30,694 nt of DNA, taken from assembly GCA_035513055.1 (NCBI GenBank), contig DATKCT010000056.1:1-30694 (forward strand), read 5' to 3'. This DNA is from DATKCT01 sp035513055. GTDB taxonomy: Bacteria; Verrucomicrobiota; Verrucomicrobiia; Verrucomicrobiales; DEV007. Below the pieces are notes generated by a model. It was not told the DNA's origin. It saw only the letters and a program-made list of their open reading frames with translations, and ran no database searches. The position numbers and the translations under genes are program-made. Shown in pieces: positions 7,237 through 15,235 of the stretch; position 1 is the first letter of the stretch, and each line of letters starts with the position of its first letter.

Positions 7237-8616
7237 ATGAGAATTCGCACACAGCTCTTCACGCTCACTCTCACGCTCGCGTTCACGCTCACGTTGGAGG
7301 CCGCGTCCGCCGCAACGAAGCCAAATCTGGTCATCCTCTTCGCCGACGATCTCGGCTACGGCGATCTCGGCTGCTACGGCTCGCCGGTCATTCGAACGCC
7401 GCATCTCGATCGTATGGCGGCGGAAGGATTGCGTTTCACGGATTTCTATTCCGCTGCGGAGGTCTGCACGCCGAGCCGGGCGGCGCTGCTCACGGGGCGT
7501 TATCCCATCCGGAGCGGCATGTGCGGGAATCGGCGCGTGCTTTTTCCAGATTCGACAGGCGGTCTGCCGTCCGCGGAGATCACCATCGCGGAAGCCTTGA
7601 TGGCACAGGGTTACGCCACCGCGCACATCGGCAAGTGGCATCTCGGAATTCACGAAGGTTCGCGTCCGCTGGACCAGGGCTTTGAGCGAAGCTTTGGCTT
7701 GCCTTATTCGAATGATATGGACGGCCGCGCCGGTTTGCCGAGGGGCGCCAGCGGCTCGCCGAACCCGCCCCGTGACGGCTGGAACGTCCCGCTGTTGCGG
7801 GACGGCGAAGTCGTAGAGCAACCCGCCGATCAGACCACGCTGACAAAACGCTACACCGAAGAGGCGCTCTCATTCATCGAAGAAGAAAAGGACGGGCCGT
7901 TCTTTCTCTACTTCGCGCATACCTTTCCTCATGTGCCGATGTTTGCCTCGCCCGCGTTCAAGGGCAAAAGCCGCGCCGGCATCTACGGCGACGCGGTGGA
8001 AGAGATTGATTGGAGCGTCGGACAAGTGCTCGAGGCGCTGAGGAAGCACGGTCTCGCGGCGAACACGCTTGTCTTTTTTACCAGCGACAACGGTCCGTGG
8101 CTCATTATGGGCGACCAAGGCGGCAGCGCCGGCTTGCTGCGCGATGGCAAGGGCAGCACATGGGAGGGCGGAATGCGCGTGCCGGGCATTGCTTGGATGC
8201 CGGGCCGCATCCGTACGGGTGTAACGACGCAACTCGCGCAGGCCATGGACCTCCTCCCCACGGCGCTCGCCCTCGCTGGGGGGTCCTTGCCCAAGGAAGT
8301 CACGCTCGATGGCGCCGATCTCGGCCCGCTGCTCTTTGACGCAAAACCCATCCCGGAGCGCCCGTTCTTTTACTACCGCGGCGACCAGCTCTTCGCCTGT
8401 CGCATCGGCGAGTGGAAAGCGCATTTTCAAACCCAGAGCGGTTACGGCCAGCCCGGGCCCGAATCGCGCAATCCGCCGCTGCTGTTCCACCTTGGGTTCG
8501 ATCCGTCGGAGAAGCGCGACATTGCCGCAGCGCACAGCGGAGTGCTAGCGCGGATTCAAGAGTCGGTGAAAGCCCATCAGGCGGGAGTTGTGCCCGGAGC
8601 GCCGCAACTTCGGTGA
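7237..8616 (+). CDS. Exported arylsulfatase-type sulfatase
   Basis: The 459-residue protein starts with an unusually repetitive signal peptide (RTQLFTLTLTLAFTLTLEAASA). The mature part opens KPNLVILFADDLGYGDLGCY (Asp37/Asp38 bind the metal). The active-site motif is canonical CTPSR with Cys77, the residue converted to formylglycine, followed by LLTGRYPIRSGM. Other arylsulfatase A-type marks are IGKWHLG, FLYFAHTFPHVPMF, FFTSDNGPW and GSTWEGGMRVPGIAWMPGRI. It should hydrolyse sulfate esters of carbohydrates outside the cytoplasm. It belongs to a different subfamily from the upstream sulfatase, so the pair probably acts on different positions or linkages of one sulfated polysaccharide; that is inference. 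The stop at 8614-8616 is followed at once by a copy of the dispersed repeat. Confidence 0.93.
   Translation: MRIRTQLFTLTLTLAFTLTLEAASAATKPNLVILFADDLGYGDLGCYGSPVIRTPHLDRMAAEGLRFTDFYSAAEVCTPSRAALLTGRYPIRSGMCGNRRVLFPDSTGGLPSAEITIAEALMAQGYATAHIGKWHLGIHEGSRPLDQGFERSFGLPYSNDMDGRAGLPRGASGSPNPPRDGWNVPLLRDGEVVEQPADQTTLTKRYTEEALSFIEEEKDGPFFLYFAHTFPHVPMFASPAFKGKSRAGIYGDAVEEIDWSVGQVLEALRKHGLAANTLVFFTSDNGPWLIMGDQGGSAGLLRDGKGSTWEGGMRVPGIAWMPGRIRTGVTTQLAQAMDLLPTALALAGGSLPKEVTLDGADLGPLLFDAKPIPERPFFYYRGDQLFACRIGEWKAHFQTQSGYGQPGPESRNPPLLFHLGFDPSEKRDIAAAHSGVLARIQESVKAHQAGVVPGAPQLR
7258..7296 (+). repeat. Short tandem CTCACG-type repeat in a signal-peptide coding region
   Basis: Units close to TTCACGCTCACT/CTCACGCTCGCG are repeated with a 6-12 base period and encode the alternating Thr-Leu core of the sulfatase signal peptide. 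The unit is prone to slippage and a multiple of three, so gain or loss would only alter the length of the hydrophobic core. Confidence 0.5.
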
Positions 8617-8622
8617 AGCTCG

Positions 8623-8832
8623 CTCACATATCACATACCCTTTCTGCTGTGGCGCGGGACGTTCCATCCTGCCTTCGTTCCGCTTGCCTCGGGCTTGAAC
8701 AGGGTGTTCTACCCCAGCCCACCGCTGCACGCGGCGTTGCCGTCGCTGCGCTCCGCCCTTCGGGCAGTCCAGCGGGGCTGGCTGTCCCGCTTCGCCCGGG
8801 AAGCCCGGAAGGTTACCGTGTCTCTATGCGGC
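8623..8832 (+). repeat. Dispersed intergenic repeat, copy A (diverged right half)
   Basis: Starting 6 bases after the sulfatase stop, the sequence CTCACATATCACATACCC leads into CCTTTCTGCTGTGGCGCG and then a stretch ending CTTGAACAGGGTGT. The left 80 or so bases match copies at 14705 and 28686 closely. The right half differs (GC-rich, with the hairpin GCTTCGCCCGGGAAGC near 8789) but ends in GGTTACCGTGTCTCTATGCGG, resembling the shared inverted end. No protein-coding gene is convincing here. It fills the space between two convergent genes (sulfatase and lon). Confidence 0.65.
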
Positions 8833-8897
8833 GCTCTGTCTCCCCTGTGTTCACGAGAGCGGGATGAAGGAAGCGGGATGCGGCGATCGCGGCCTTG

Positions 8898-11351
8898 TCA
8901 GACGGGTGATCCGGCCGGTTCGAGGACGATGGGAAGCACTTCGTCGATGGTGCGCACGGGAATGATCTCGAGTTGTTCGCGGGCTTCGGCAGGCAATTCG
9001 GGCAGGTCTTTCTCGTTGAGCGCCGGGATCAAGACCGTGCGGATGCCGTCGCGGAGGGCGGCCAAGGCCTTTTCCTTGAGTCCGCCGATGGGGAGGATCA
9101 AGCCCCGGAGGCTGATCTCGCCGGTCATAGCGACGTCGGGACGAACGGGGCGGTCGCTGAAGAGGGAGGCCAGAGCGGTGAACATGGCCACGCCTGCGGA
9201 TGGACCGTCCTTGGGGATGGCTCCTGCGGGCACATGGACGTGGACATCGGTTTGGGGAAAGGAGTCGCAATCGATGCCGAGGGCTTCACAGCGGCTGCGG
9301 ACCAGGCTCATCGCAGCTTGAACGGATTCCTTCATGACTTCACCGAGGTGACCCGTTAGGGTGATCTTCCCGGTCCCGGGATAACGCAAGGCTTCGATGT
9401 GGAGGACCTCGCCGCCCACCGGTGTGTAGGCGAGACCATTGACTACGCCGGGCTTGCCCAGGTGGAGGCGGTCTTCACGGACAAAACGGGGTGGACCCAG
9501 GGCTTCCCCCACGAGGGACGGGCCGATGATTGCGGAATCCTTTTCTCCAGCGGCGACGCTCGCGGCGATGTGTCTGGTCACCGCGCCGATCTCGCGCTCA
9601 AGATTACGCACGCCCGCTTCCCGCGTGAATTCCTCGATGATGAGGCGGAGGGCGTCGTCCTGCCACTGACATTGTTCTGCCGTGAGACCGTTTTCTTGGA
9701 GCTGGCGCGGGACGAGGTAACCACGGGCGATGTGGAGCTTCTCTTGCTCGGTGTACCCGGGGATTTCGATGATTTCCATGCGGTCGCGCAGCGCGGGCGG
9801 GACTGGATCGATGGTGTTGGCGGTGGCGATGAAGATGATCTGGGAAAGATCGAAAGGGACATCGAGGTAACGGTCGACAAAGCTATGGTTTTGCCGGGGA
9901 TCGAGAACTTCGAGGAGCGCGCTGGCGGGGTCGCCGCGGAAGTCGGCTCCGATTTTGTCGACTTCATCGAGCATGATCACGGGGTTGCGGGTCCCGGCGC
10001 GGCGGATCTCTTGGATGAGGCGGCCGGGCATAGAGCCGATGTACGTTCGGCGGTGACCGCGGATCTCGGCTTCGTCGCGGAGACCGCCGACGCTGATGCG
10101 GGTGAACTTGCGGCCGAGGGCGTCGGCGATGGATTGACCGAGGCTGGTTTTTCCTACGCCGGGCGGGCCCAGGAAACAGAGGATGGGGCCGCGGCCTTCG
10201 GGATTGAGACGGCGGACGGCGAGGAATTCGAGGATGCGTTTTTTGACGCGGACCAAGCCGTGGTGGTCGCGCTCAAGGATGGACCGGGCGTGTTGGAGGT
10301 CGAGGTGGTCCTCGCTGAGGATATTCCAGGGGAGTTCGGCGAGGGTTTCCAGGTAGGTGACGATGACCGAGTGCTCGGGGCTGGCGCTGGGAATGACGCT
10401 GAGGCGGCGGAGTTCGCGTTCGGCGTGTTCCTTGGCCTTTTCCGGGAGCTGCGCTTCCTCGATGCGGGAGCGGAGCGACTCGAGTTGTTCGTCCGAGCCG
10501 TCGCCTTCACCGAGTTCCTTTTGGATATGGCGCAACTGTTCGCGCAGGTAGGCGCGTTTCTGAGCCTCTCCGAACTCGGTTTGCATGTCATCGCGCAACT
10601 GTTTTTGGAGTTGGGCGATATGGAGTTGGTTGTTGAGATGGCGCTGGAGAGCTTTCAGCCGGCGAAGGACATCGGTTTCTTCGAGCAACTTTTGCTTTTC
10701 TCCGGGTTCCAGCGAGAGGTTGCTGGCGAGAAAATCGGTGAGCAGTTCGGGGCTGTCGATTCCCAGAACGGCTTGGCGGGCTTCGTCGGGGAGGTTGGGA
10801 CTGAGTTCGATGAGTTGGGCGGCGGACTCCCGGAGATTGGCTACGCCGGCTTGCCAGTATTCGTCCTCGGCAGGGGGCGCCTGGCTTTCGAGACGTTCGA
10901 AGCGAGCCTTGAAAAAACCTTCCTCTTCTTGAGGGAGGATTTCGAGGAGTCGAATGCGGTGGAGGGATTGGACGAGAAGGACGACGCCATCCTCGCCTTG
11001 GCGGACGAGTTTGATGACGCGGGCGAGGACTCCGACTTCGTGGAGAGCGGAGGGATCAGGATTTTCGGCGTCGCCATCTTTCTGGGAGACCAGACCTATG
11101 TATTTGCTAGCGGGCAAGCAAGCGTCGATCATGCGCAGGCTATCGGGGCGGCCTACCTGAAGCGGCGTCATGGTGCCGGGAAAGACGACGGTATGACGCA
11201 ACGGGAGCAGAGGAAGAAGCTCCGGCGGACCCGAAGGCTCCGGAGCGGCGCTGCCGGCAGCGGGGGCGGCGATGATCCCCTCAGGATCTGGGGCGGAGGT
11301 TTGGGGCTCGGACTGTTTGACGTCCTGGGAAACGGGTTCAGTCACAGTCAT
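8898..11351 (-). CDS. lon: ATP-dependent protease Lon (LonA type)
   Basis: The 817-residue protein has the full LonA plan. After a Pro/Glu/Ala-rich tail of about 45 residues come the LAN domain (LLPLRHTVVFPGTMTPLQVG), a coiled-coil middle region, and the AAA+ module with Walker A GPPGVGKT (395-402) and Walker B VIMLDEVDK (about 458-466). The protease domain has PKDGPSAG with catalytic Ser718 and GGLKEK with Lys761; the 43-residue spacing matches the known Ser-Lys dyad. It degrades misfolded and regulatory proteins in the cytoplasm using ATP. Its ATG overlaps the Hsp20 stop by four bases (11348-11351), and ClpB lies upstream of that, making one proteostasis operon. The gene runs toward the sulfatase pair. 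Confidence 0.97.
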   Translation of the reverse strand: MTVTEPVSQDVKQSEPQTSAPDPEGIIAAPAAGSAAPEPSGPPELLPLLPLRHTVVFPGTMTPLQVGRPDSLRMIDACLPASKYIGLVSQKDGDAENPDPSALHEVGVLARVIKLVRQGEDGVVLLVQSLHRIRLLEILPQEEEGFFKARFERLESQAPPAEDEYWQAGVANLRESAAQLIELSPNLPDEARQAVLGIDSPELLTDFLASNLSLEPGEKQKLLEETDVLRRLKALQRHLNNQLHIAQLQKQLRDDMQTEFGEAQKRAYLREQLRHIQKELGEGDGSDEQLESLRSRIEEAQLPEKAKEHAERELRRLSVIPSASPEHSVIVTYLETLAELPWNILSEDHLDLQHARSILERDHHGLVRVKKRILEFLAVRRLNPEGRGPILCFLGPPGVGKTSLGQSIADALGRKFTRISVGGLRDEAEIRGHRRTYIGSMPGRLIQEIRRAGTRNPVIMLDEVDKIGADFRGDPASALLEVLDPRQNHSFVDRYLDVPFDLSQIIFIATANTIDPVPPALRDRMEIIEIPGYTEQEKLHIARGYLVPRQLQENGLTAEQCQWQDDALRLIIEEFTREAGVRNLEREIGAVTRHIAASVAAGEKDSAIIGPSLVGEALGPPRFVREDRLHLGKPGVVNGLAYTPVGGEVLHIEALRYPGTGKITLTGHLGEVMKESVQAAMSLVRSRCEALGIDCDSFPQTDVHVHVPAGAIPKDGPSAGVAMFTALASLFSDRPVRPDVAMTGEISLRGLILPIGGLKEKALAALRDGIRTVLIPALNEKDLPELPAEAREQLEIIPVRTIDEVLPIVLEPAGSPV

Positions 11352-11776
11352 GCGTCGGGCGTGGGGGTCGAGGCGAGGGGCAGGTTGATCCAGAGGAGAC
11401 CGTTGTCTTGGCGGGCTTGGGCCCGTGCGGGATCGATAGGGCGGGCTAGGTCGACGATGCGTTGAAACGGGCCGTTCTCGATCTCGAGGGAGAGCAAACG
11501 GCGGCAGGGACCGTCTGCGCGAGGGGGTTCCGGCGAGGCGCGGGTTCCCGCCAAGAAGACGCGGTGCGGTTCGACGCGCAGGTCGATCGTTTCTTTGGCG
11601 ACTCCGGCGAGATCGACGCAGAGCACGTAATGATCGGAACAGAGGTAACAGTTGAGGGCTGGTTCCCAGCCGCCGGCAGGCGGGTGAAAGCGGGCGAAAT
11701 GGAGGCCCTGAAGTTCGTTAGCGACCTTTTCCGCTTCGGCTAGAAGGCGGACCATGGGATGATTGCGGCGGCGCAT
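11348..11776 (-). CDS. Hsp20/alpha-crystallin family small heat-shock protein
   Basis: The 142-residue protein carries an alpha-crystallin-like domain: EPALNCYLCSDHYVLCVDLA, GVAKETIDLRVEPHRVFLAG, a loop with EPPRADGPCRRL, then FQRIVDLARPID and a final strand region DNGLLWINLPL, the usual 'L-x-I-x-L/P-L' edge. Small heat-shock proteins hold unfolding proteins for later rescue by ClpB/DnaK, which suits the position between clpB (12 bases upstream) and lon (four-base overlap downstream). The start could also be the ATG eight codons in (MVRLLAEAE). The domain is somewhat diverged: it has two cysteines early in the core and no clear C-terminal I-x-I tail. Confidence 0.85.
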   Translation of the reverse strand: MRRRNHPMVRLLAEAEKVANELQGLHFARFHPPAGGWEPALNCYLCSDHYVLCVDLAGVAKETIDLRVEPHRVFLAGTRASPEPPRADGPCRRLLSLEIENGPFQRIVDLARPIDPARAQARQDNGLLWINLPLASTPTPDA

Positions 11777-11787
11777 AGGGATGAGGA

Positions 11788-14406
11788 TCAGGATTGCCCG
11801 GCGTTGGTCGAGGCTGCGGAAGCAGATGTGGCGCTGTGGAAAACGAGGGCGTCGCCCTCGACTCCGGCGACGACAGCGTCGCCGTCGTGGAAGTGGCCTT
11901 CGAGCATTTCCAGGCTGAGAGGATCGAGAATCAGTTTTTGGATGGCGCGCTTGAGAGGGCGGGCGCCATAAACGGGGTCGTAGCCTTCGCGGGCGACAAG
12001 TTTTTCGGCTTCGGGGCTGAGTTCGAGGCGGATGCCTCGCCGGAGCAAGCGTTGCACGACACGTTCCAATTGGATGCCGACAATGCGCCGGAGCATGTCG
12101 AGATCGAGCCGGTCGAAGATGATGATCTCGTCGACGCGATTGAGGAACTCGGGCCGGAAATGTTCGCGAAGAGCGGCGGTGACGAGCTGGTCTCGTTTTG
12201 CGGCATCGCTTTCGTCGATGATATAGTGGCTGCCGATGTTCGAGGTCATGATAACCACGGTATTCCGGAAATCGACGGTTCGTCCGTGACCGTCTGTGAT
12301 GCGCCCGTCGTCCAGGACTTGGAGCAGGACGTTAAAGACTTCCGGATGCGCCTTTTCGATCTCGTCGAAAAGAACGACCGAATAGGGCCGGCGGCGGACG
12401 GCTTCGGTGAGTTGGCCGCCCTCTTCGTAACCGACGTAGCCTGGGGGGGCGCCGATGAGGCGAGCCACGCTGTGTTTCTCCATGTATTCGCTCATATCGA
12501 GCCTGACCATGGCGTGTTCATCGTCGAAGAGGAACTCGGCGAGAGCCCGGCTGAGTTCGGTTTTGCCCACACCGGTGGGGCCGAGAAAGATAAAAGAACC
12601 GACGGGGCGGTTTTCGTCTTGGAGACCGGCGCGGGCGCGGCGCACGGCATTGGAGACCGCTTGGACCGCGCGGGATTGGCCGACGACGCGTTCTCCGAGC
12701 CGGGTCTCCATGTGGACGAGTTTTTCGCGTTCGCTTTCCTGCAAACGGGAGACGGGGATGCCGGTCCAGGAGGCGACGACCTTGGCGATGTCGTCTTCGG
12801 TGACTTCCTCTTTGAGGATCTGGCTGCCCTGCTGGATCTCGCTGAGGCGGCTTTTGGCGGCTTCCAGTTCCCGCTGTTTTTGCGGGATGAGTCCGTATTG
12901 GATCTCGCTGGCCCGTCCGAGGTTCCCTTCGCGCTGGGCTTGTTCAAGCTCGAGCTTAAGACCTTCCAAATCTTCCTGGAACCGGTTGGCTTCCAGAATG
13001 ATCTCCTTTTCGTTTTGCCATTGGGTGCGCAGCCGGCTGCTTTCCTCGCGGAGATCGGCGGCCTCACGCTCGATTTTTTCGATGCGGAGGCGGCTGGCTT
13101 CATCTTTTTCCTTCGCGAGGGCCCGTTTCTCCATATCGAGCTGCATAATCTGCCGTTCGAGCTGATCGATTTCGGTGGGCACGGAATCGAGTTCGATTTT
13201 CAGGCGGGATGCCGCTTCGTCGACGAGATCGACGCCTTTGTCAGGCAGGAAACGATCGCTGATGTAGCGGTCGGAGAGTTGGGCGGCGGCGATGAGCGCG
13301 GCGTCTTGGATGCGCACGCCGTGATGGATCTCATAGCGTTCTTTGATCCCGCGAAGGATGGCAATGGTGTCTTCAACGGAGGGCTCGTCGACGTAGACCG
13401 GCTGAAAGCGACGTTCCAGGGCGGCGTCTTTCTCGACGTATTTGCGGTATTCATTGAGGGTGGTGGCTCCGATGGTGCGCAGTTCTCCGCGGGCCAATTG
13501 GGGTTTGAGGAGATTGGAGGCGTCGACGGCGCCTTCTGAAGCGCCGGCTCCGACGATGGTATGGAGTTCGTCGATGAAGAGGATGATGCGGCCTTGGGAA
13601 GAGGTGATTTCTTTGAGGAAGGCCTTGAGCCGGTCTTCGAATTCGCCGCGGTATTTGGCGCCTGCGATCATGGCCCCGAGATCCATGGCGATGACCTTTT
13701 TGTCTTTGAGAGAGTCGGGGACATCCCCGCTCACAATGCGGCGAGCCAGACCTTCCACGATCGCGGTCTTGCCGGTGCCCGGTTCACCGATGAGCACGGG
13801 ATTGTTCTTGGTGCGCCGGGAGAGGACTTGCATGACGCGACGGATCTCGTCGTCTCGTCCGATGACGGGATCGATTTTGCCTTGGGCCGCGAGGGCGGTG
13901 AGGTCGGTGCCGTATTTCTCGAGGGCTTGGTATTTCCCTTCGGGATCCTGATCGGCGACGCGTTGGGATCCGCGGACGGAGCTGAGGGCTTCTTTCAGGT
14001 TTTTCGACGTGAGCCCGAGTTTGGTAAGGATCTGACCGGCCTGGCTGGAAGCAGCCAGCAAACCGAGGAGGAAATGCTCGACGCTGACGTACTCGTCGCC
14101 GAGATCCTTCATGGCATTCTCGGCGAGGCGGATGGCTTCCGAGAGGTCGCTCCCGATGCGGGGCGGGGCTGAGGCGGCTCCTTGGACGCTGGGCTGGCGG
14201 CTCAGCCACGCCTGGGTTTCGCGTTCGACGGAAGCGGGCGCGGCGCCGATACGTTCCAGCAGGGGACGGGTGATGCCCTCGGGTTGGGCGAGAAGAGCGT
14301 GCAGAACGTGGACCGAGCCGATTTCCGAGTGACCGTGTTCGGCGGCAAGGTTTTGGGCCTCGTGAAGCGCCTCCTGAAGTTTGATGGTGAATCGGTCCAG
14401 TCGCAT
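11788..14406 (-). CDS. clpB: ATP-dependent disaggregase ClpB
   Basis: The 872-residue protein is a full-length class I Hsp100. It has an N-terminal Clp_N double repeat (MRLDRFTIKLQEALHEAQNL onward, 1-145), the first AAA+ domain with Walker A GEPGTGKT (207-214) and Walker B ILFIDELHTIVGAG, and a long coiled-coil middle domain (about 405-530, rich in Glu, Arg, Leu). The second AAA+ domain has GPTGVGKTELSRALAEFLF, MSEYMEKHSVARLIGAPPGY and VVLFDEIEKAHPEVFN. The middle domain and the absence of a ClpX/ClpP-binding tripeptide loop separate it from ClpA/ClpC. It extracts proteins from aggregates together with DnaK. It leads an operon with hsp20 and lon; candidate control sequences lie upstream at 14520-14616. 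Confidence 0.97.
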   Translation of the reverse strand: MRLDRFTIKLQEALHEAQNLAAEHGHSEIGSVHVLHALLAQPEGITRPLLERIGAAPASVERETQAWLSRQPSVQGAASAPPRIGSDLSEAIRLAENAMKDLGDEYVSVEHFLLGLLAASSQAGQILTKLGLTSKNLKEALSSVRGSQRVADQDPEGKYQALEKYGTDLTALAAQGKIDPVIGRDDEIRRVMQVLSRRTKNNPVLIGEPGTGKTAIVEGLARRIVSGDVPDSLKDKKVIAMDLGAMIAGAKYRGEFEDRLKAFLKEITSSQGRIILFIDELHTIVGAGASEGAVDASNLLKPQLARGELRTIGATTLNEYRKYVEKDAALERRFQPVYVDEPSVEDTIAILRGIKERYEIHHGVRIQDAALIAAAQLSDRYISDRFLPDKGVDLVDEAASRLKIELDSVPTEIDQLERQIMQLDMEKRALAKEKDEASRLRIEKIEREAADLREESSRLRTQWQNEKEIILEANRFQEDLEGLKLELEQAQREGNLGRASEIQYGLIPQKQRELEAAKSRLSEIQQGSQILKEEVTEDDIAKVVASWTGIPVSRLQESEREKLVHMETRLGERVVGQSRAVQAVSNAVRRARAGLQDENRPVGSFIFLGPTGVGKTELSRALAEFLFDDEHAMVRLDMSEYMEKHSVARLIGAPPGYVGYEEGGQLTEAVRRRPYSVVLFDEIEKAHPEVFNVLLQVLDDGRITDGHGRTVDFRNTVVIMTSNIGSHYIIDESDAAKRDQLVTAALREHFRPEFLNRVDEIIIFDRLDLDMLRRIVGIQLERVVQRLLRRGIRLELSPEAEKLVAREGYDPVYGARPLKRAIQKLILDPLSLEMLEGHFHDGDAVVAGVEGDALVFHSATSASAASTNAGQS

Positions 14407-14519
14407 CGTTCAGAGAGGGTTGGGAAGAGGAAATACCGGCCAGCGGATGAGAATCTCGTGGGAGCTTGCGAGAAAGAGCAGCACCCATACCGTTGGAGAG
14501 ACCGATGCTTAAAGTATTT

Positions 14520-14547
14520 ATTGTAAATGCGTTATAGCAAGTTCAAG
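14520..14547 (-). promoter_or_regulatory. Candidate promoter of the clpB-hsp20-lon operon
   Basis: On the minus strand, CTTGAAC (14541-14547) is followed after 15 bases by TACAAT (14520-14525), about 115 bases before the clpB ATG. The -35-like CTTGAA recalls the heat-shock sigma consensus, but the matching CCCCAT-type -10 is missing, and the spacer is short for a vegetative promoter. This call rests on sequence resemblance only. Confidence 0.3.
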
Positions 14548-14559
14548 ATGAGAAGATCA

Positions 14560-14616
14560 GAGACAAATTGACGCATTTCCGGTCCGGAACGCTAAGGGTT
14601 CGCGTCGAGTTGTCTC
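14560..14616. promoter_or_regulatory. Long inverted repeat with inner palindrome upstream of clpB
   Basis: Two 15-base arms (14560-14574 and 14602-14616) pair with 13 Watson-Crick pairs, one G-T wobble and one mismatch. The 27-base loop holds a second perfect dyad, TTCCGG-T-CCGGAA (14577-14589). A further AAATGCGT/ACGCATTT pair links 14525-14532 with 14571-14578, next to the candidate -10/-35. It may be an operator or a structured element; it is not a CIRCE box (no GAGTGCTAA). Confidence 0.45.
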
Positions 14617-14704
14617 ATTTTGGAGGAGTGCGCGATGAGCTGGGTTTTGGTTGCGCGCCAGGTTGGGATTGGAAGGGCGGACTAGGCGCAAGGCGCGGTC
14701 GAGC

Positions 14705-14876
14705 GCACATTTCTCCTTCCCTTTCTGCTGTGGCGCGCTGCACCCCATCTTGCCTTCGTTCCGCTTGCCTCGTGCATGAACAGGGTGTACTCACCCAGCT
14801 CTGCGCCTTCGGCTGCGCGCGGCCTGGGCAATAAGGGGTTCGCAGCGCCTCGGGAGGAAACGGTATGAGAAATGCG
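14705..14876 (+). repeat. Dispersed intergenic repeat, copy B (full length)
   Basis: This is the best-preserved copy. The left end GCACATTTCTCC and right end GGTATGAGAAATGCG are imperfect inverted repeats. The interior runs CCCTTTCTGCTGTGGCGCG, then CTTGCCTTCGTTCCGCTTGC, then AACAGGGTGTACTCACCCAG, then GGGGTTCGCAGCGCCTCG. It aligns nearly end to end with the copy at 28686-28863 with scattered substitutions. It carries no transposase and lies in the intergenic space between clpB and the Dabb gene. With 14407-14704 this makes up a 488-base stretch without a convincing gene. Confidence 0.75.
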
Positions 14877-14894
14877 TCTTAGCATCGGCGATCT

Positions 14895-15218
14895 ATGTTG
14901 ATTCACACGGTCTATTTCTGGCTGAGTGCTGAGGCGCGAGAGGAGCATGGTGAGGAGTTCCCGGAAGCTTTGCGGGACCTGCTGCGGATCGATCGGATTC
15001 GAGCGGGGTTCTTGGGGTCTCCGGCGAGCACGGAGCGGCGGTTGGTGACCGATCATAGTTTCGATTTCTCGATCCATCTGCATTTCGATTCGCAAGAGGA
15101 TCACGATGCCTACCAAGATGATCCGGAGCACCACCGGTTTGTGGAGAGATGCCGGGCCTGGTGGGAGAAGGTGGTGGTCTACGATTCGGAAGGATTGGGC
15201 GAGACGAGCGGAAGTTGA
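14895..15218 (+). CDS. Dabb (stress-responsive A/B barrel) domain protein
   Basis: The 107-residue protein starts MLIHTVYFWLSAEAREEHGE, the typical first strand and helix of Dabb domains ('h-x-V-h-F-x-h'). It continues with FDFSIHLHFDSQEDHDAYQD and DPEHHRFVERCRAWWEKVVVYDSEG, the second strand, the helix with the H-x-x-F pattern and the closing strand. Dabb proteins form small dimeric alpha+beta barrels; their roles are mostly unknown, and none can be assigned here. It has no signal peptide and stands alone on the plus strand between two minus-strand operons. The ATG at 14895 lacks a good ribosome binding site. Confidence 0.85.
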   Translation: MLIHTVYFWLSAEAREEHGEEFPEALRDLLRIDRIRAGFLGSPASTERRLVTDHSFDFSIHLHFDSQEDHDAYQDDPEHHRFVERCRAWWEKVVVYDSEGLGETSGS

Positions 15219-15235
15219 GGGGTGAGGACGGGGGA

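Noticed and set aside
9399..11465. A 688-codon open frame on the plus strand opposite lon
   Set aside because: It lies fully antisense to a clear Lon gene. Its Gly/Glu/Asp/Phe-rich composition is the mirror of GC-rich codon use, and it shows no domain.
11794..13539. A 581-codon open frame on the plus strand opposite clpB
   Set aside because: Antisense shadow of ClpB with the same biased composition and no recognisable motif.
14520..14616. A CIRCE/HrcA operator upstream of clpB
   Set aside because: The dyad arms do not contain the GAGTGCTAA half-site and the spacing is not nine bases.
14635..14685. A 16-residue reading frame after GGAGGAG (MSWVLVARQVGIGRAD)
   Set aside because: The ribosome binding site is good, but there is no downstream coupled gene, no regulatory amino-acid run and no other support.
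14568..14834. Plus-strand frame upstream of the Dabb gene, and similar frames at 8545-8730, 14682-15134, 28324-28731 and 28392-28922
   Set aside because: Their shared peptides (for example ARWGAARHSRKG) come from translating the dispersed repeat, not from a conserved gene.
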